DNA from: DAOTZU01 sp034433995
Lineage (GTDB): Bacteria > Chloroflexota > Anaerolineae > UBA1429
Assembly (NCBI GenBank): GCA_034433995.1
Contig: DAOTZU010000110.1
Span: 1 to 15,277 of the forward strand
DNA: 15,277 nucleotides
Direction of reading: 5' to 3'
Shown: piece after piece, positions 1 through 7,182 of the stretch
How positions within the stretch are numbered: the first letter of the stretch is position 1
How the letters are laid out: every line of letters starts with the position of its first letter
Notes under the pieces: model-generated
Told to the model about the DNA's origin: nothing
Seen by the model: only the letters and a program-made list of their open reading frames with translations
Database searches by the model: none
Position numbers and translations under genes: made by a program

Positions 1-103
1 CGTCGGATGGAATCCGGCGGCTCTGCTTGCCAAGCCCGCGGCGCGGGCTCACATCCCCAGACGTCGGTCTCTAACCGACGGGGGCATTTCTCGGCGCCCT
101 CGC
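1..103. repeat. Truncated upstream copy of a hairpin-rich intergenic repeat
   Basis: This stretch matches 148-250 with two differences (positions 50 and 65), an offset of 147 bp. It is cut by the left edge of the window. It contains stem-loops at about 33-49 (AGCCCGCG/CGCGGGCT) and 62-80 (CGTCGGT/ACCGACG). It ends in CCCTCGC at 97-103, which pairs with GCGAGGG at 108-114, the start of the next copy. No coding potential was found. Confidence 0.85.
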
Positions 104-107
104 TAGA

Positions 108-250
108 GCGAGGGTATTGAAAAAAGGCGTATAGAGGCCTTGCCCGCCGTCGGATGGAATCCGGCGGCTCTGCTTGCCAAGCCCGCGGCGCGGGCTTACA
201 TCCCCAGATGTCGGTCTCTAACCGACGGGGGCATTTCTCGGCGCCCTCGC
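108..250. repeat. Complete ~143-bp hairpin-rich repeat with short terminal inverted repeats
   Basis: The unit begins GCGAGGG (108-114) and ends CCCTCGC (244-250), a 7-bp terminal inverted repeat. Both visible copies are followed by TAGAGC. Inside are three further stem-loops: about 147-169 (GCCGTCGGAT/ATCCGGCGGC, one mismatch), 180-196 (AGCCCGCG/CGCGGGCT) and about 209-227 (GTCGGT/ACCGAC). Its right end touches the stop codon (250-252) of the PfkB-family gene, so it lies in that operon's 3' region, where it could protect or end the mRNA. A shorter version with the same two ends lies at 11361-11437. It looks like a REP- or MITE-like element; no transposase is nearby. Confidence 0.75.
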
Positions 251-1185
251 TAGAGCCGTTCGACGCGCACCTGGGGGTAGAGGGCCTGCACGTCTTCGGG
301 ACGGCAGACGCCCGTGCCGGGGGTGAGCAGCACCGCCGTGGCCACGGCAACGGCCCAGCGCAGGGCCTCGGCCCAATCGGCGCCCTGGAGGCGTGCCCGG
401 AGCAGCCCGGCGTTAAAGCCGTCGCCGGCGCCGGCCGTGTTCACCACCCGCACCTGCAGCGGCGGGACAAAGAACACCCCCTCATCCGTGGCCGCCACCG
501 CCCCTTGGGCGCCCAAGGTGATGATGGGCGTGGCGATGCCCCGGGCCTGCAATTCCAGGGCCGCCTCGGCCGCCGCCGCGACGCTCTCCACCGGGCGGCC
601 CAGGAGGGTGGCCGCCTCCGCCGCATTGGGTTTGATGATCTCGGGCAAGGCTGCCACGTTCGCCGCCAGGAACCGCTCGCTGGTATCCAGCACGGTGAGG
701 ATCCCCCGGCGTTTGGCCTCGGCAATGAGGGGCGCGTACCAATCCACCGGCAGTTCTGGGGGCAGGCTGCCTCCGCAGAGGAGTATCTCGGCGCGGTCCA
801 ACAAGGAGAGGACATGCGCCGCCAGGCGACGGCCATCCTCCGCCGTGGCCCGCAATTGATCCACAGAGACCATCCCGTGGAGGCCATCCGCCGTGCGCAC
901 CAGGATATAGTTGGTGCGCGTCTCGCCCTCCACCCAGATAAAATCCGCCTGGACGCCGGCGGCCTCCAACATAGCCACCATGCGCCGCCCGGTGGCCCCG
1001 GCGGCCAGGCCCGTGGCCAGGCTGGGCGTGCCCAATTGCCCCAGCACCCAGGAGGCCACGGCCCCTTTGCCGCCCATCCCCTCGGCCACGCCCTTGGCGC
1101 GCACCATCTCGCCAAAGGCAAAGTGATCCACAAAAAGCACCAGGTCCAACGCTGTGTTCGGGGTGACGGTGAGGATCACGGTCAT
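250..1185 (-). CDS. PfkB-family sugar-phosphate kinase (1-phosphofructokinase / tagatose-6-phosphate kinase type)
   Basis: This is a cytoplasmic ribokinase-fold kinase of 311 residues, the normal length for the 1-phosphofructokinase group, which phosphorylates fructose-1-phosphate or tagatose-6-phosphate with ATP. What can be seen: an N-terminal sugar-site motif GGKG at 38-41, an ETRTN stretch at 88-92, GGSLP at 138-142, KPN at 185-187, and the C-terminal PfkB signature NTAGAGD at 249-255 with the catalytic base D255 and the GAG anion hole. The ATG overlaps the stop of the upstream aldolase by four bases (ATGA, 1182-1185), which indicates translational coupling. It is the last gene of the four-gene sugar operon. 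The family is secure. The exact substrate is not: 1-phosphofructokinase, tagatose-6-phosphate kinase and related hexose kinases share these motifs. Confidence 0.85.
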   Translation of the reverse strand: MTVILTVTPNTALDLVLFVDHFAFGEMVRAKGVAEGMGGKGAVASWVLGQLGTPSLATGLAAGATGRRMVAMLEAAGVQADFIWVEGETRTNYILVRTADGLHGMVSVDQLRATAEDGRRLAAHVLSLLDRAEILLCGGSLPPELPVDWYAPLIAEAKRRGILTVLDTSERFLAANVAALPEIIKPNAAEAATLLGRPVESVAAAAEAALELQARGIATPIITLGAQGAVAATDEGVFFVPPLQVRVVNTAGAGDGFNAGLLRARLQGADWAEALRWAVAVATAVLLTPGTGVCRPEDVQALYPQVRVERL

Positions 1186-1781
1186 TCCTCAGGCGGCAAA
1201 AGGCGCGAGAGGAGGATGCAGCGGGCGTTATCCTCCAGGCGCTCCAAGGTGTCATAGGCGTTGTTCAGGTCGTGGCCCAGGACGGCGATCCCGTGTCCCG
1301 GCAGCAGGATGCCCAAGGCGTAGCGCTGCAGTTGTTCCCGGCGGCGCTGGGCCACCTGGAGCACATTATCGGCCAGCTCCTGGGTGTGGGCCTTGGAGGG
1401 CGGGATGCATTCTACCACGCCGAACTTGGTGGTGAATTCCAACACCGGCTTCATGGGACGGCCGGCCGCGGCAAAGACCATCAGCCAGCGGGGATGGGCG
1501 TGGATCACCGCCCCCACCTCAGGGAAATGGTCATAGATGGCCAGGTGCATGCGCACCTCGCGGGAGAGATCCTGGGGGCCCTCCAGAACGTTATGTTGGG
1601 CGTCCAACACCGAGATCTGCTCCGGCGTGATCTTGTAATGATATTCCGAACCCATGAAGCGCGGCGAAACATAGATGCGCTCCCCTTCGCGGACGCTGAT
1701 ATTCCCCCCAGCCGAGTTGCTGAGGAAGCGGTTGTAGATCAGCGACGCGATCTCGACCATGTGCACACGTGGATCGGCCAT
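1182..1781 (-). CDS. Class II aldolase/adducin family protein (L-fuculose-phosphate aldolase-like)
   Basis: This is a zinc-dependent aldolase-fold protein of about 199 residues, close to FucA (about 215). The family cleaves ketose-1-phosphates such as L-fuculose-1-phosphate or L-rhamnulose-1-phosphate into dihydroxyacetone phosphate and an aldehyde; some members are epimerases. Visible motifs, numbered from the ATG at 1781: the phosphate-binding SAGGNIS at 23-29, a Glu in SREVRMH near 75 matching the catalytic Glu of FucA, the zinc pair HAH at 94-96, and the third zinc His in PGHG near 163. Start choice: a TTG at 1793 is also in frame, but AGGAGG (1785-1790) lies just before tandem ATGs at 1784 and 1781, so 1781 gives the most plausible spacing. 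The stop overlaps the PfkB-family start. All metal ligands are present, so it is probably active; the substrate is unknown. Confidence 0.82.
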   Translation of the reverse strand: MADPRVHMVEIASLIYNRFLSNSAGGNISVREGERIYVSPRFMGSEYHYKITPEQISVLDAQHNVLEGPQDLSREVRMHLAIYDHFPEVGAVIHAHPRWLMVFAAAGRPMKPVLEFTTKFGVVECIPPSKAHTQELADNVLQVAQRRREQLQRYALGILLPGHGIAVLGHDLNNAYDTLERLEDNARCILLSRLLPPEE

Positions 1782-1789
1782 CATCCTCC

Positions 1790-3157
1790 TCAATCCTGGT
1801 CATTTTTATCTGTGCTCAGGGCGGGTTGGGCCATGAGCCGGTCCAGAGCGGGGCAAGCGGCGCGCACCCGACGCTGAATCTCGGCCAGGGCCTCCTCCGT
1901 GCGGGCCTCAAAGCGCAGAGTGATCAGCGGTTCCGTCACTGAGATGCGGGCCAGGGCCCAACCTTCGGGGAAGAGGATGCGCACCCCGTCCAGCCGATCT
2001 ATGGGGTAATCCTGGAAGGCGGCTAGCAGCCCTTGCAAGATGGCCTCGGCGCATTCCACCGGGCAGGGCAGGCGGATATCGGGGGTGATGGGATAGGCGG
2101 GGACGGTGTCCATGGCCTGGGTGTAAGGCAGGCCCAGGGCATCCAACGCCTGGAGCAAGGCCAAGGTGGCATACAGGGCGTCATCGCCGCCCAGGGCGCT
2201 GAAAAAGTAATGGCCGCTGATCTCGCCCCCCAAGATGGCCCCCTCGTCCAGGAGCCGCCGCTTGATAAAGGCGTGCCCCGATTTCTCCCTCAGGGCCTCT
2301 CCGCCGGCCTTTTCGATCTCTTCTGCCACCACCAAGGATGACTTGAGATCGTAAACCACCTTGCCGCCGGGATGTTGGCTCAAAAAGTGCCGGATCAAGA
2401 GGACAAAGGTGCGGTCGGCCGGTTGCACCTGGCCGCGCCCATCCACCAAGATCACCCGGTCGCCGTCGCCATCGTAGGCCACGCCCAGCTCGGCCCGCGC
2501 CGCAACCACCAGCCGGCCAAGATCGCCCAGGTTTTTGGCGATGGCGGGGTTGGGGGCGCGGTGGGGGAAGGTGCCATCGGGGGTGCAATAGAGCTCCACC
2601 ACCTCTTGGCCCAGCCGCCGCAGGACCGTGGGGGCCACGGACCACAGGGAGCCGTTGCCCGCATCCACCACCACGCGGTGCGGCCGCAGGCTGGGGAAGG
2701 AGCGGACCAGAAAATCCATGTAGGCATCCAACACCGATTCCTGGCGATAGCGCCCCTGCCCTTCGGGCCAATCTCCGACGGCCATCTCCTGGGCCAAGGT
2801 TTGCAGATCCTCCGGGGTGATGGGCAGCTCGCCGAACATCAGCTTGAAGCCGTTATAGCGCGGCGGGTTGTGCGAGGCGGTGACCATGACGCCCGCGGGC
2901 GCGCCCAGCCGACGCTTGGCGAAATAAAAGGCCGGTGTGGGCACCAGGCCCAGATCCACCACGTGGGCGCCGCTGCGCAAAAGGCCGTCCATCAGGGCCG
3001 CTTTGAGGGCCGTGGTGCTGGGGCGCAGGTCGCCGCCCACCACCACCTCCTGGCCCCGGAAGCGCGCCCCCACCGCGCGCCCCAGGCGATAGGCCGTCTC
3101 CGCGTCCAGCTCGACGCCGTAGACGCCGCGAATATCGCACGTTTTAAAGATGCTCAT
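1790..3157 (-). CDS. Phosphomannomutase/phosphoglucomutase (alpha-D-phosphohexomutase)
   Basis: This enzyme of 455 residues interconverts hexose-6-phosphates and hexose-1-phosphates and fits the family length of about 450-460. All four domains of the superfamily can be followed: the N-terminal KTCDIRG (5-11), the active-site phosphoserine loop TASHNP with Ser95, the magnesium-binding DGDGDR at 229-234, the sugar-specificity loop GGEISGH at 310-316, and the C-terminal phosphate-binding RFEART at 415-420. The frame stays open upstream to 3364, but the added residues are low-complexity. The ATG at 3157 overlaps the FGGY kinase stop as ATGA, so it is the preferred start. The aldolase begins right at its stop. 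The GEISGH form suits dual glucose/mannose enzymes. It probably feeds hexose phosphates to or from nucleotide-sugar synthesis. Confidence 0.93.
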   Translation of the reverse strand: MSIFKTCDIRGVYGVELDAETAYRLGRAVGARFRGQEVVVGGDLRPSTTALKAALMDGLLRSGAHVVDLGLVPTPAFYFAKRRLGAPAGVMVTASHNPPRYNGFKLMFGELPITPEDLQTLAQEMAVGDWPEGQGRYRQESVLDAYMDFLVRSFPSLRPHRVVVDAGNGSLWSVAPTVLRRLGQEVVELYCTPDGTFPHRAPNPAIAKNLGDLGRLVVAARAELGVAYDGDGDRVILVDGRGQVQPADRTFVLLIRHFLSQHPGGKVVYDLKSSLVVAEEIEKAGGEALREKSGHAFIKRRLLDEGAILGGEISGHYFFSALGGDDALYATLALLQALDALGLPYTQAMDTVPAYPITPDIRLPCPVECAEAILQGLLAAFQDYPIDRLDGVRILFPEGWALARISVTEPLITLRFEARTEEALAEIQRRVRAACPALDRLMAQPALSTDKNDQD

Positions 3158-4611
3158 ACGAGGTACCCCCTGGCCCGGCAGGCCTCCAGGAAGCGCCCGT
3201 AGCGTTCGTCGTAGGCGGCAAGGTGGCCGGGGCGTGGCTCCACCACCTGACGAAAGTGCACCATCTGGCGCGCCGCCTCGCCAAGGCTGGGGAAGACATG
3301 CCCCCGCGCCGCCAAGATGGCCGCGCCCATGGCCCCCAGGGGCACCTGGGGCACGCGCAAACACTTCTGCAGCACGTCGGCGCGGATCTGCAGCCCCGCC
3401 GCGCTTTGGGTGCCGCCGCCGGCCACATAGATGGTCTCGCTCACCTCGGCCCCCAGCTCCGCCAACACCTGGAAGGAGAGCCGCTCCACGTACGCCAGGC
3501 CCTCCAAATGGGCGGCAAAGAGAACCTCCTCATCGTCGGTCTGGCCCAGGGCAAAGCCGGTGGCCTCTGGGGCGATAAAGGGGAAGCGCTCCCCGCGCCG
3601 CGCCAGGGGATAGATGATGAGGTCGGTGGGGCTGTGGCCCAGGGCGGCCGCGTTGAGAGCCTCCAGGCGCGCGGCGGCGAACCGCTGGGCCAGGCAATCG
3701 GCCCCGGTGCTGCTGGCCGCGCCGGGCAACCAGTGGCCATCGGGATGACGGTGGGAATAGATGCGCCCCAAAGGATCGCGGAGCAGCTTTTCCGTCACCC
3801 CTTTGAGCACCAGGGTCGTGCCCAGGGTGCTGTTCCAATCGCCGGGGGTCACGGCGCCGCTGGCCAGTTGCGAGGCCGTGCCGTCGGTGGAGCCGGCGAC
3901 CACCTTGGTCTGGGGCGCCAGGCCCGTCTCGGCGGCCACGCTGGGCGCGACCTGCCCCAACACCGTGCCCGGCGCCACCACCTGTGGGAATTTGTCCGCG
4001 GGCAGGCCCAGATCCCGGGCGATGAACTCGGGCCAGCGCAGGTCCAGCACGTCATAGCCCCACTTGAGGGCGTTGGTCCAATCGGTCAAGCCCCATGTTC
4101 CGGAGAGCCAGCCGACGAGCAGGTCGGCCGGGCTGAGGAACCAGCGGGCACGCTCCAGGCGCTCCGGCTGGTGGCGTTGCACCCAGCGCAGCTTGCTCAG
4201 GGCAAAGGAGGCATTGAAGCGGAAACCCAACTTGGCCGCCAGCTCTCTTCCCGCGTCTTGCACCTCCTCGGCGATGGCCGCCGCGCGGGTATCGGAATAC
4301 ATCATGGCGGGGCCCACCGGCGCGCCGGCCGCATCCACCAGACACAGCGTGCCCGAGGTGGAAGTCACCGCAAGGGCGGCGATCTCCTCGGCCTTGTGCC
4401 CGGCGGCGGTGAAGGCGGCCACGGCCTCGGCGATGGCGCCCAAAGACGCCTGCTGCCACAGCAAGGGATCCTGCTCAAAGTGGCCGGGTTGGGCCGCGGC
4501 GAGCTGGCCGGCGGGGAAGGCGCGGCTGGCCTCCCCCTGGACGCGCCCGTCCAGGCCGACGATGAGGGCCCGGGCCCCTTGGGTGCCCACATCAAGCCCC
4601 AGCACGAACAA
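3154..4611 (-). CDS. FGGY-family carbohydrate kinase (D-ribulokinase / xylulokinase-like)
   Basis: This is an ATP-dependent sugar kinase of 485 residues with the two actin-like domains of the FGGY family. Visible motifs: phosphate-1 loop GLDVGTQG at 5-12, sugar-binding TSTSGT at 83-88, MYSDTR at 104-109, catalytic base in GSTDG (D243), phosphate-2 segment STLGTT at 261-266, and adenosine-site AGGG at 397-400. The stretch DWTNALKWGYD (177-187) and the segment from STLGTT to PGAASSTG (303) resemble the D-ribulokinase group (plant XK-1 and cyanobacterial type) more than classical XylB. That subgroup call is from memory and uncertain. The start is TTG at 4611 behind GGAGG with a 7-base gap; no ATG lies nearby. 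It is the first gene of the sugar operon, with a TTGACA/TAAAAT promoter just upstream, and overlaps the mutase by four bases. Confidence 0.8.
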   Translation of the reverse strand: MFVLGLDVGTQGARALIVGLDGRVQGEASRAFPAGQLAAAQPGHFEQDPLLWQQASLGAIAEAVAAFTAAGHKAEEIAALAVTSTSGTLCLVDAAGAPVGPAMMYSDTRAAAIAEEVQDAGRELAAKLGFRFNASFALSKLRWVQRHQPERLERARWFLSPADLLVGWLSGTWGLTDWTNALKWGYDVLDLRWPEFIARDLGLPADKFPQVVAPGTVLGQVAPSVAAETGLAPQTKVVAGSTDGTASQLASGAVTPGDWNSTLGTTLVLKGVTEKLLRDPLGRIYSHRHPDGHWLPGAASSTGADCLAQRFAAARLEALNAAALGHSPTDLIIYPLARRGERFPFIAPEATGFALGQTDDEEVLFAAHLEGLAYVERLSFQVLAELGAEVSETIYVAGGGTQSAAGLQIRADVLQKCLRVPQVPLGAMGAAILAARGHVFPSLGEAARQMVHFRQVVEPRPGHLAAYDERYGRFLEACRARGYLV

Positions 4612-4644
4612 GGGAAACCTCCACCAAAAGGGGATAGTGGCTCT

Positions 4645-4672
4645 ATTTTATGACGGCGGGGGTTCCTGTCAA
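4645..4672 (-). promoter_or_regulatory. Sigma-70-type promoter for the sugar operon
   Basis: On the minus strand, TTGACA (4667-4672, perfect -35) is followed after 16 bases by TAAAAT (4645-4650, 5 of 6 match to -10). It lies 33 bases upstream of the TTG start of the FGGY kinase. The -35 box overlaps the stop codon (4669-4671) of the upstream membrane protein, so the operon may also receive read-through transcription. Confidence 0.65.
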
Positions 4673-5250
4673 AGATTGCTGGGCTCGGGTTTGGGGCCGA
4701 TGGGCGGGCGGAGCATCATGGCCAGGATGAACCAGCTCGCGCCGGCGGCGATGAGGATATCGCCCACGCTGAAAACATTCGCCAAGGGGAAGGGTTTGGG
4801 GAGGGCAAAGATATCTCCCAGAAACCAGAGGGGCGTGCCCTCGGTGATCAGCGACGAGTTGGTCACGCGCAAGGTCTCAAAGGAGGCGCCGGGCTCCAGC
4901 AGGCCGGCCGTCTGCAGGGCCTGAAAGGAGGCGGGCATGTGGCCGCCGTTGGCCGTGATAACGGCGGCGTTCAAGGCCAACCCCACACCCAGGAGGGCCA
5001 TCCCCGGCACGCGGCGGTTGAGCCACACGGCTACGATGAGAAGCACCATCGAGACGACGTATAGCGGCGCCACCATCGCGCCCAGGCCGCTTTGCCCCTG
5101 CCACCAGCGGGAAAAAATAAGGATTTGGAGGATGAGGGCCAGCAGAATGAGGTAAGATGCCCGGAAGCGCGCTTGCCCGAGACGGGCCGGCCGACCGCCC
5201 AGCACCAGAGCCACCAGGAAGGCCAGCCCCACGCCGATCAGGAGAAACAT
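4669..5250 (-). CDS. DUF5317-like multi-pass membrane protein
   Basis: This integral membrane protein of 193 residues has no assigned function. It shows about five hydrophobic segments: roughly 1-18, 31-47, 60-78, 83-100 and 163-181. Between the last two is a soluble loop with features I associate with the DUF5317 family: NGGHMPAS at 101-108, an LGDI at 144-147 followed by a Pro-rich stretch, and NVFSVGD at 158-164. The ATG sits behind a GAGAGGGG ribosome binding site in the 13-base gap after the HD-GYP gene, so the two are very probably co-transcribed. Linkage to a c-di-GMP-type enzyme suggests an envelope or signalling role, but that is only a context guess. The family call is from remembered motifs. 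Confidence 0.7.
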   Translation of the reverse strand: MFLLIGVGLAFLVALVLGGRPARLGQARFRASYLILLALILQILIFSRWWQGQSGLGAMVAPLYVVSMVLLIVAVWLNRRVPGMALLGVGLALNAAVITANGGHMPASFQALQTAGLLEPGASFETLRVTNSSLITEGTPLWFLGDIFALPKPFPLANVFSVGDILIAAGASWFILAMMLRPPIGPKPEPSNL

Positions 5251-5263
5251 TCCACCCCTCTCC

Positions 5264-6595
5264 CTAAGCCTGGACCTTGAGGGATGCTGCTTCCATGGGC
5301 CTGCTGGGCAAGGTGATGGGCGTGCTGCCGACCTGCGCCCAGGGCAGCGTGCCGCCCCAGCGGGCCAAGATGCGCAGGAAAACGCGCACCACCTCCGGAT
5401 CGAATTGGGTGCCGCTGTTCCGCTCGATCTCTTGGACGGCCTCCGCCAGGGAGACCGAGGGACGGTAGGGGCGGACGGAGGTCATGGCGTCGAGGGAATC
5501 GGCCACGGCCAGGATGCGGCTGCCCAAAGGGATCGCCTCGCCCGCCAGCCCCGCGGGATACCCTTGGCCATCGTAGCGCTCGTGGTGGTGGAGGATGAGG
5601 ATCTGTCCTTCGCTAAAGAGACGGAAGCTTTTGACCAGCTCGGCACCGATCTGCGGGTGCCGCCGGAACTCGGCCTGTTCCCGTTCATCGAACTTGCCGG
5701 GTTTGTAGAGCAAGGCGTTGCTCATGCCGATCTTGCCCACATCGTGCAAGCGGGCGGCCATGCGGATCGTCTCCACCTCCTCGGCGGGCAGGCCCATCTC
5801 CTCGGCGATGGCCGCGGATAGGATGGCCACCCGTTGGGAGTGTTGATACGTGCTGGGATCCCGTTGGTCAATGGTATCGGCCATGCTGATCAGCGCTTGG
5901 CGCGTCTGGCGTTGTAATTCGCCGATATATTGGAACGACTGGCGCACCACCACGATGGGCAACACCAAGGCCAAGATACTCCACGGGCTGTTCAGCCAGA
6001 GTGTGGCGATGATGGCCCCCAAGGGGATGATGGTCAGGTTGTTCCAGGTGAGATCGCGAAAGTTTGTTTTCCAAATATGCCAGAAGCTGGCGTGGGTTGT
6101 CAAGGAGACGACGGCGGCCACCAGGCCCACGTTGAGCAGGAAATAGGCCACGATCATCGTGGCCAGGGCCAAGGCGTTCTGGGCCGAATGGAAGGGGTTG
6201 GGCACGCCATCGTAGAGCAGATAATAGATCAAGCTGATCCCGGCAAAGGTCAAGGCGATCTCGGCGATGTTAAAGAGGGCCTTGTACCACGCGCGGCGCA
6301 GGGTGAGCTCGGAGAGCAAGGTGCCCAGGAGGACGATGAGCACCGTTGCTCGCGGGCCGAACATGATCGCCGCGGCCGTGGAAAAGGCGGAGGAGATGGT
6401 GATCTCGGCGTTGTTTTCATAGGGCAGGACGATGGGAAAGAGGTCGGCGACAAAGACGGCCAGGATGAAAACGCCCACCTGTAAGAGGCGCTCGCTTGTC
6501 CAATCCAGGGAGTAGATGGAACCTGCTGCCAAAAACAGGGTGAGGGTTGCCAGGGTGAGGATGTAAACCCGCGCTTTCCACGGCAAAGTTTTCAT
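5264..6595 (-). CDS. Membrane-anchored HD-GYP domain protein (probable cyclic dinucleotide phosphodiesterase)
   Basis: This protein of 443 residues has an N-terminal membrane sensor region of about six or seven helices (approximately 10-28, 38-57, 67-92, 107-127, 140-164, 186-217), then a C-terminal HD-GYP domain (about 235-410). HD-GYP enzymes hydrolyse c-di-GMP or related dinucleotides at a two- or three-metal site. The metal and signature residues are all there: HD at 284-285 in LHDVGK, His313, HHHERYDGQGYP at 336-347, D366 in VADSLDAMT and TSVRPYR at 372-378, so it is probably active. The N-terminal region resembles the multi-helix sensors common on Chloroflexota HD-GYP proteins; its ligand is unknown. 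The ATG lacks a strong ribosome binding site (GGAAAG is about 13 bases away), and a long structured leader precedes it. Confidence 0.9.
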   Translation of the reverse strand: MKTLPWKARVYILTLATLTLFLAAGSIYSLDWTSERLLQVGVFILAVFVADLFPIVLPYENNAEITISSAFSTAAAIMFGPRATVLIVLLGTLLSELTLRRAWYKALFNIAEIALTFAGISLIYYLLYDGVPNPFHSAQNALALATMIVAYFLLNVGLVAAVVSLTTHASFWHIWKTNFRDLTWNNLTIIPLGAIIATLWLNSPWSILALVLPIVVVRQSFQYIGELQRQTRQALISMADTIDQRDPSTYQHSQRVAILSAAIAEEMGLPAEEVETIRMAARLHDVGKIGMSNALLYKPGKFDEREQAEFRRHPQIGAELVKSFRLFSEGQILILHHHERYDGQGYPAGLAGEAIPLGSRILAVADSLDAMTSVRPYRPSVSLAEAVQEIERNSGTQFDPEVVRVFLRILARWGGTLPWAQVGSTPITLPSRPMEAASLKVQA

Positions 6596-7015
6596 TGATC
6601 AGCGCAGCTTTCCGGAAATTCCTCGTGGGCCGCCCCGCCGAAGGCAGGTGACCCTGCAAGGCGACGTATCCCCTGCCGCCTTGAGGGGGTAAGCTTCACC
6701 GATGCGTGACCCGCCCCTGAAACCGCCAAGGAACAGACCACCCATCCTCTTTTGAGCATAACCCGCTGGGGTGAAAGTAGGGTTAAAAGAGGGCCGTAGA
6801 AGGTGACAATTCTTTAATGTTTTTGGCTTGGCCCGCCGTTGGCGTCGAAGGCTCGAGGGCATGGCCCTTTACCTAGCGCCGAGGAGCCCTATGGAAGCTG
6901 AAGCTATCTTGTTGGTGAACCGATAGGCATCCAAGCGTGGGAATCTAGGCCGTAAAGGGATGGCTTAACGTTGAACCTGGCTCAGCGTGGCCGCAGCACC
7001 GTGGCGCTGCGTGAT
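6596..7015 (-). other. 420-bp non-coding, hairpin-rich leader/intergenic region upstream of the HD-GYP gene
   Basis: No open frame with a ribosome binding site and recognisable motif is present on either strand. Structures on the minus strand include a long stem-loop at 6745-6792 (outer CCTCTTTT/AAAAGAGG, inner AACCC/GGGTT); AAGGCG/CGCCTT near 6656-6680, whose loop contains AGGGG able to pair with the preceding CCCCT (H-type pseudoknot geometry); and GCAGG/CCTGC with a GTCA loop near 6644-6657. A weak promoter candidate, TTGTCA (6804-6809), 16 bases, TTTAAC (6782-6787), would give a leader of about 180 nt. I could not match it to a riboswitch family I can recall. Confidence 0.5.
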
Positions 7016-7117
7016 CTAGTGCCACTTGAAAGCGGCCGCTGCCGTAGCCACCAGGCTCGCCAGCACGACCAAGACATACATGGCCTTGAAATACAAGGCA
7101 TCCACACGCCATTTCAT
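7016..7117 (-). CDS. Predicted 33-residue single-pass membrane peptide
   Basis: This is a short open frame of 33 codons plus TAG. It begins ATG-AAA-TGG behind a perfect AGGAGG eight bases upstream, which is the main reason to accept it. The peptide starts MKWRVDALYF, then has a hydrophobic segment from about residue 12 to 30 rich in Val, Leu and Ala, and ends AFKWH. It therefore looks like a one-helix membrane peptide with a short charged N-terminus. It lies 159 bp downstream of the 212-residue hypothetical gene on the same strand and may share its transcript. Its ribosome-binding region can pair with an upstream complement (7174-7182). A stem-loop (GCAGC/GCTGC, 6993-7010) follows five bases after the stop. 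I do not recognise a family. Confidence 0.6.
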   Translation of the reverse strand: MKWRVDALYFKAMYVLVVLASLVATAAAAFKWH

Positions 7118-7182
7118 GGGGAATTCCTCCTATGTAGGGATGATGAGAGCGCGTGAGAGCGCTCCGTGATGTCGAATTCCCC
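7118..7182 (-). promoter_or_regulatory. Possible start-site-sequestering hairpin for the 33-residue peptide
   Basis: GGGGAATTC at 7118-7126 and GAATTCCCC at 7174-7182 are exact inverted repeats (9 bp). On the minus-strand transcript the second arm occupies the space between AGGAGG and the ATG at 7117. The loop holds a second stem, GAGCGC/GCGCTC (7147-7152 with 7159-7164). Folding would partly hide the start site. Each arm contains a self-complementary GAATTC, so pairing within an arm is a competing explanation. Confidence 0.35.

Noticed and set aside
1..256. CRISPR array from the two direct repeats
   Set aside because: There are only two copies of a 109-bp unit with one 38-bp gap, no third repeat, and internal hairpins unlike CRISPR repeats; no cas genes are present.
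3158..3364. Upstream extension of the phosphomannomutase by 69 codons
   Set aside because: It overlaps the FGGY kinase, is Gly/Pro/Arg-rich, and the ATG at 3157 has the classic ATGA coupling and the normal family N-terminus.
6630..6720. Possible c-di-GMP-I riboswitch before the HD-GYP gene (CACGCA, GGTGAA and hairpins on the minus strand)
   Set aside because: The conserved GGCAAACC and GGGACGCAAAGCC blocks are absent, so I could not support a named riboswitch; the region is reported only as structured.
6599..6862. An 87-codon minus-strand frame upstream of the HD-GYP gene
   Set aside because: It is Arg/Gly-rich without a ribosome binding site or motif and overlaps strong stem-loops; it is most likely non-coding.
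6971..6986. A stretch reading TTGAACCTGGCTCAG, one base from the conserved start of 16S rRNA
   Set aside because: The following sequence does not continue as 16S rRNA, and no other rRNA segments are nearby, so this is chance similarity.
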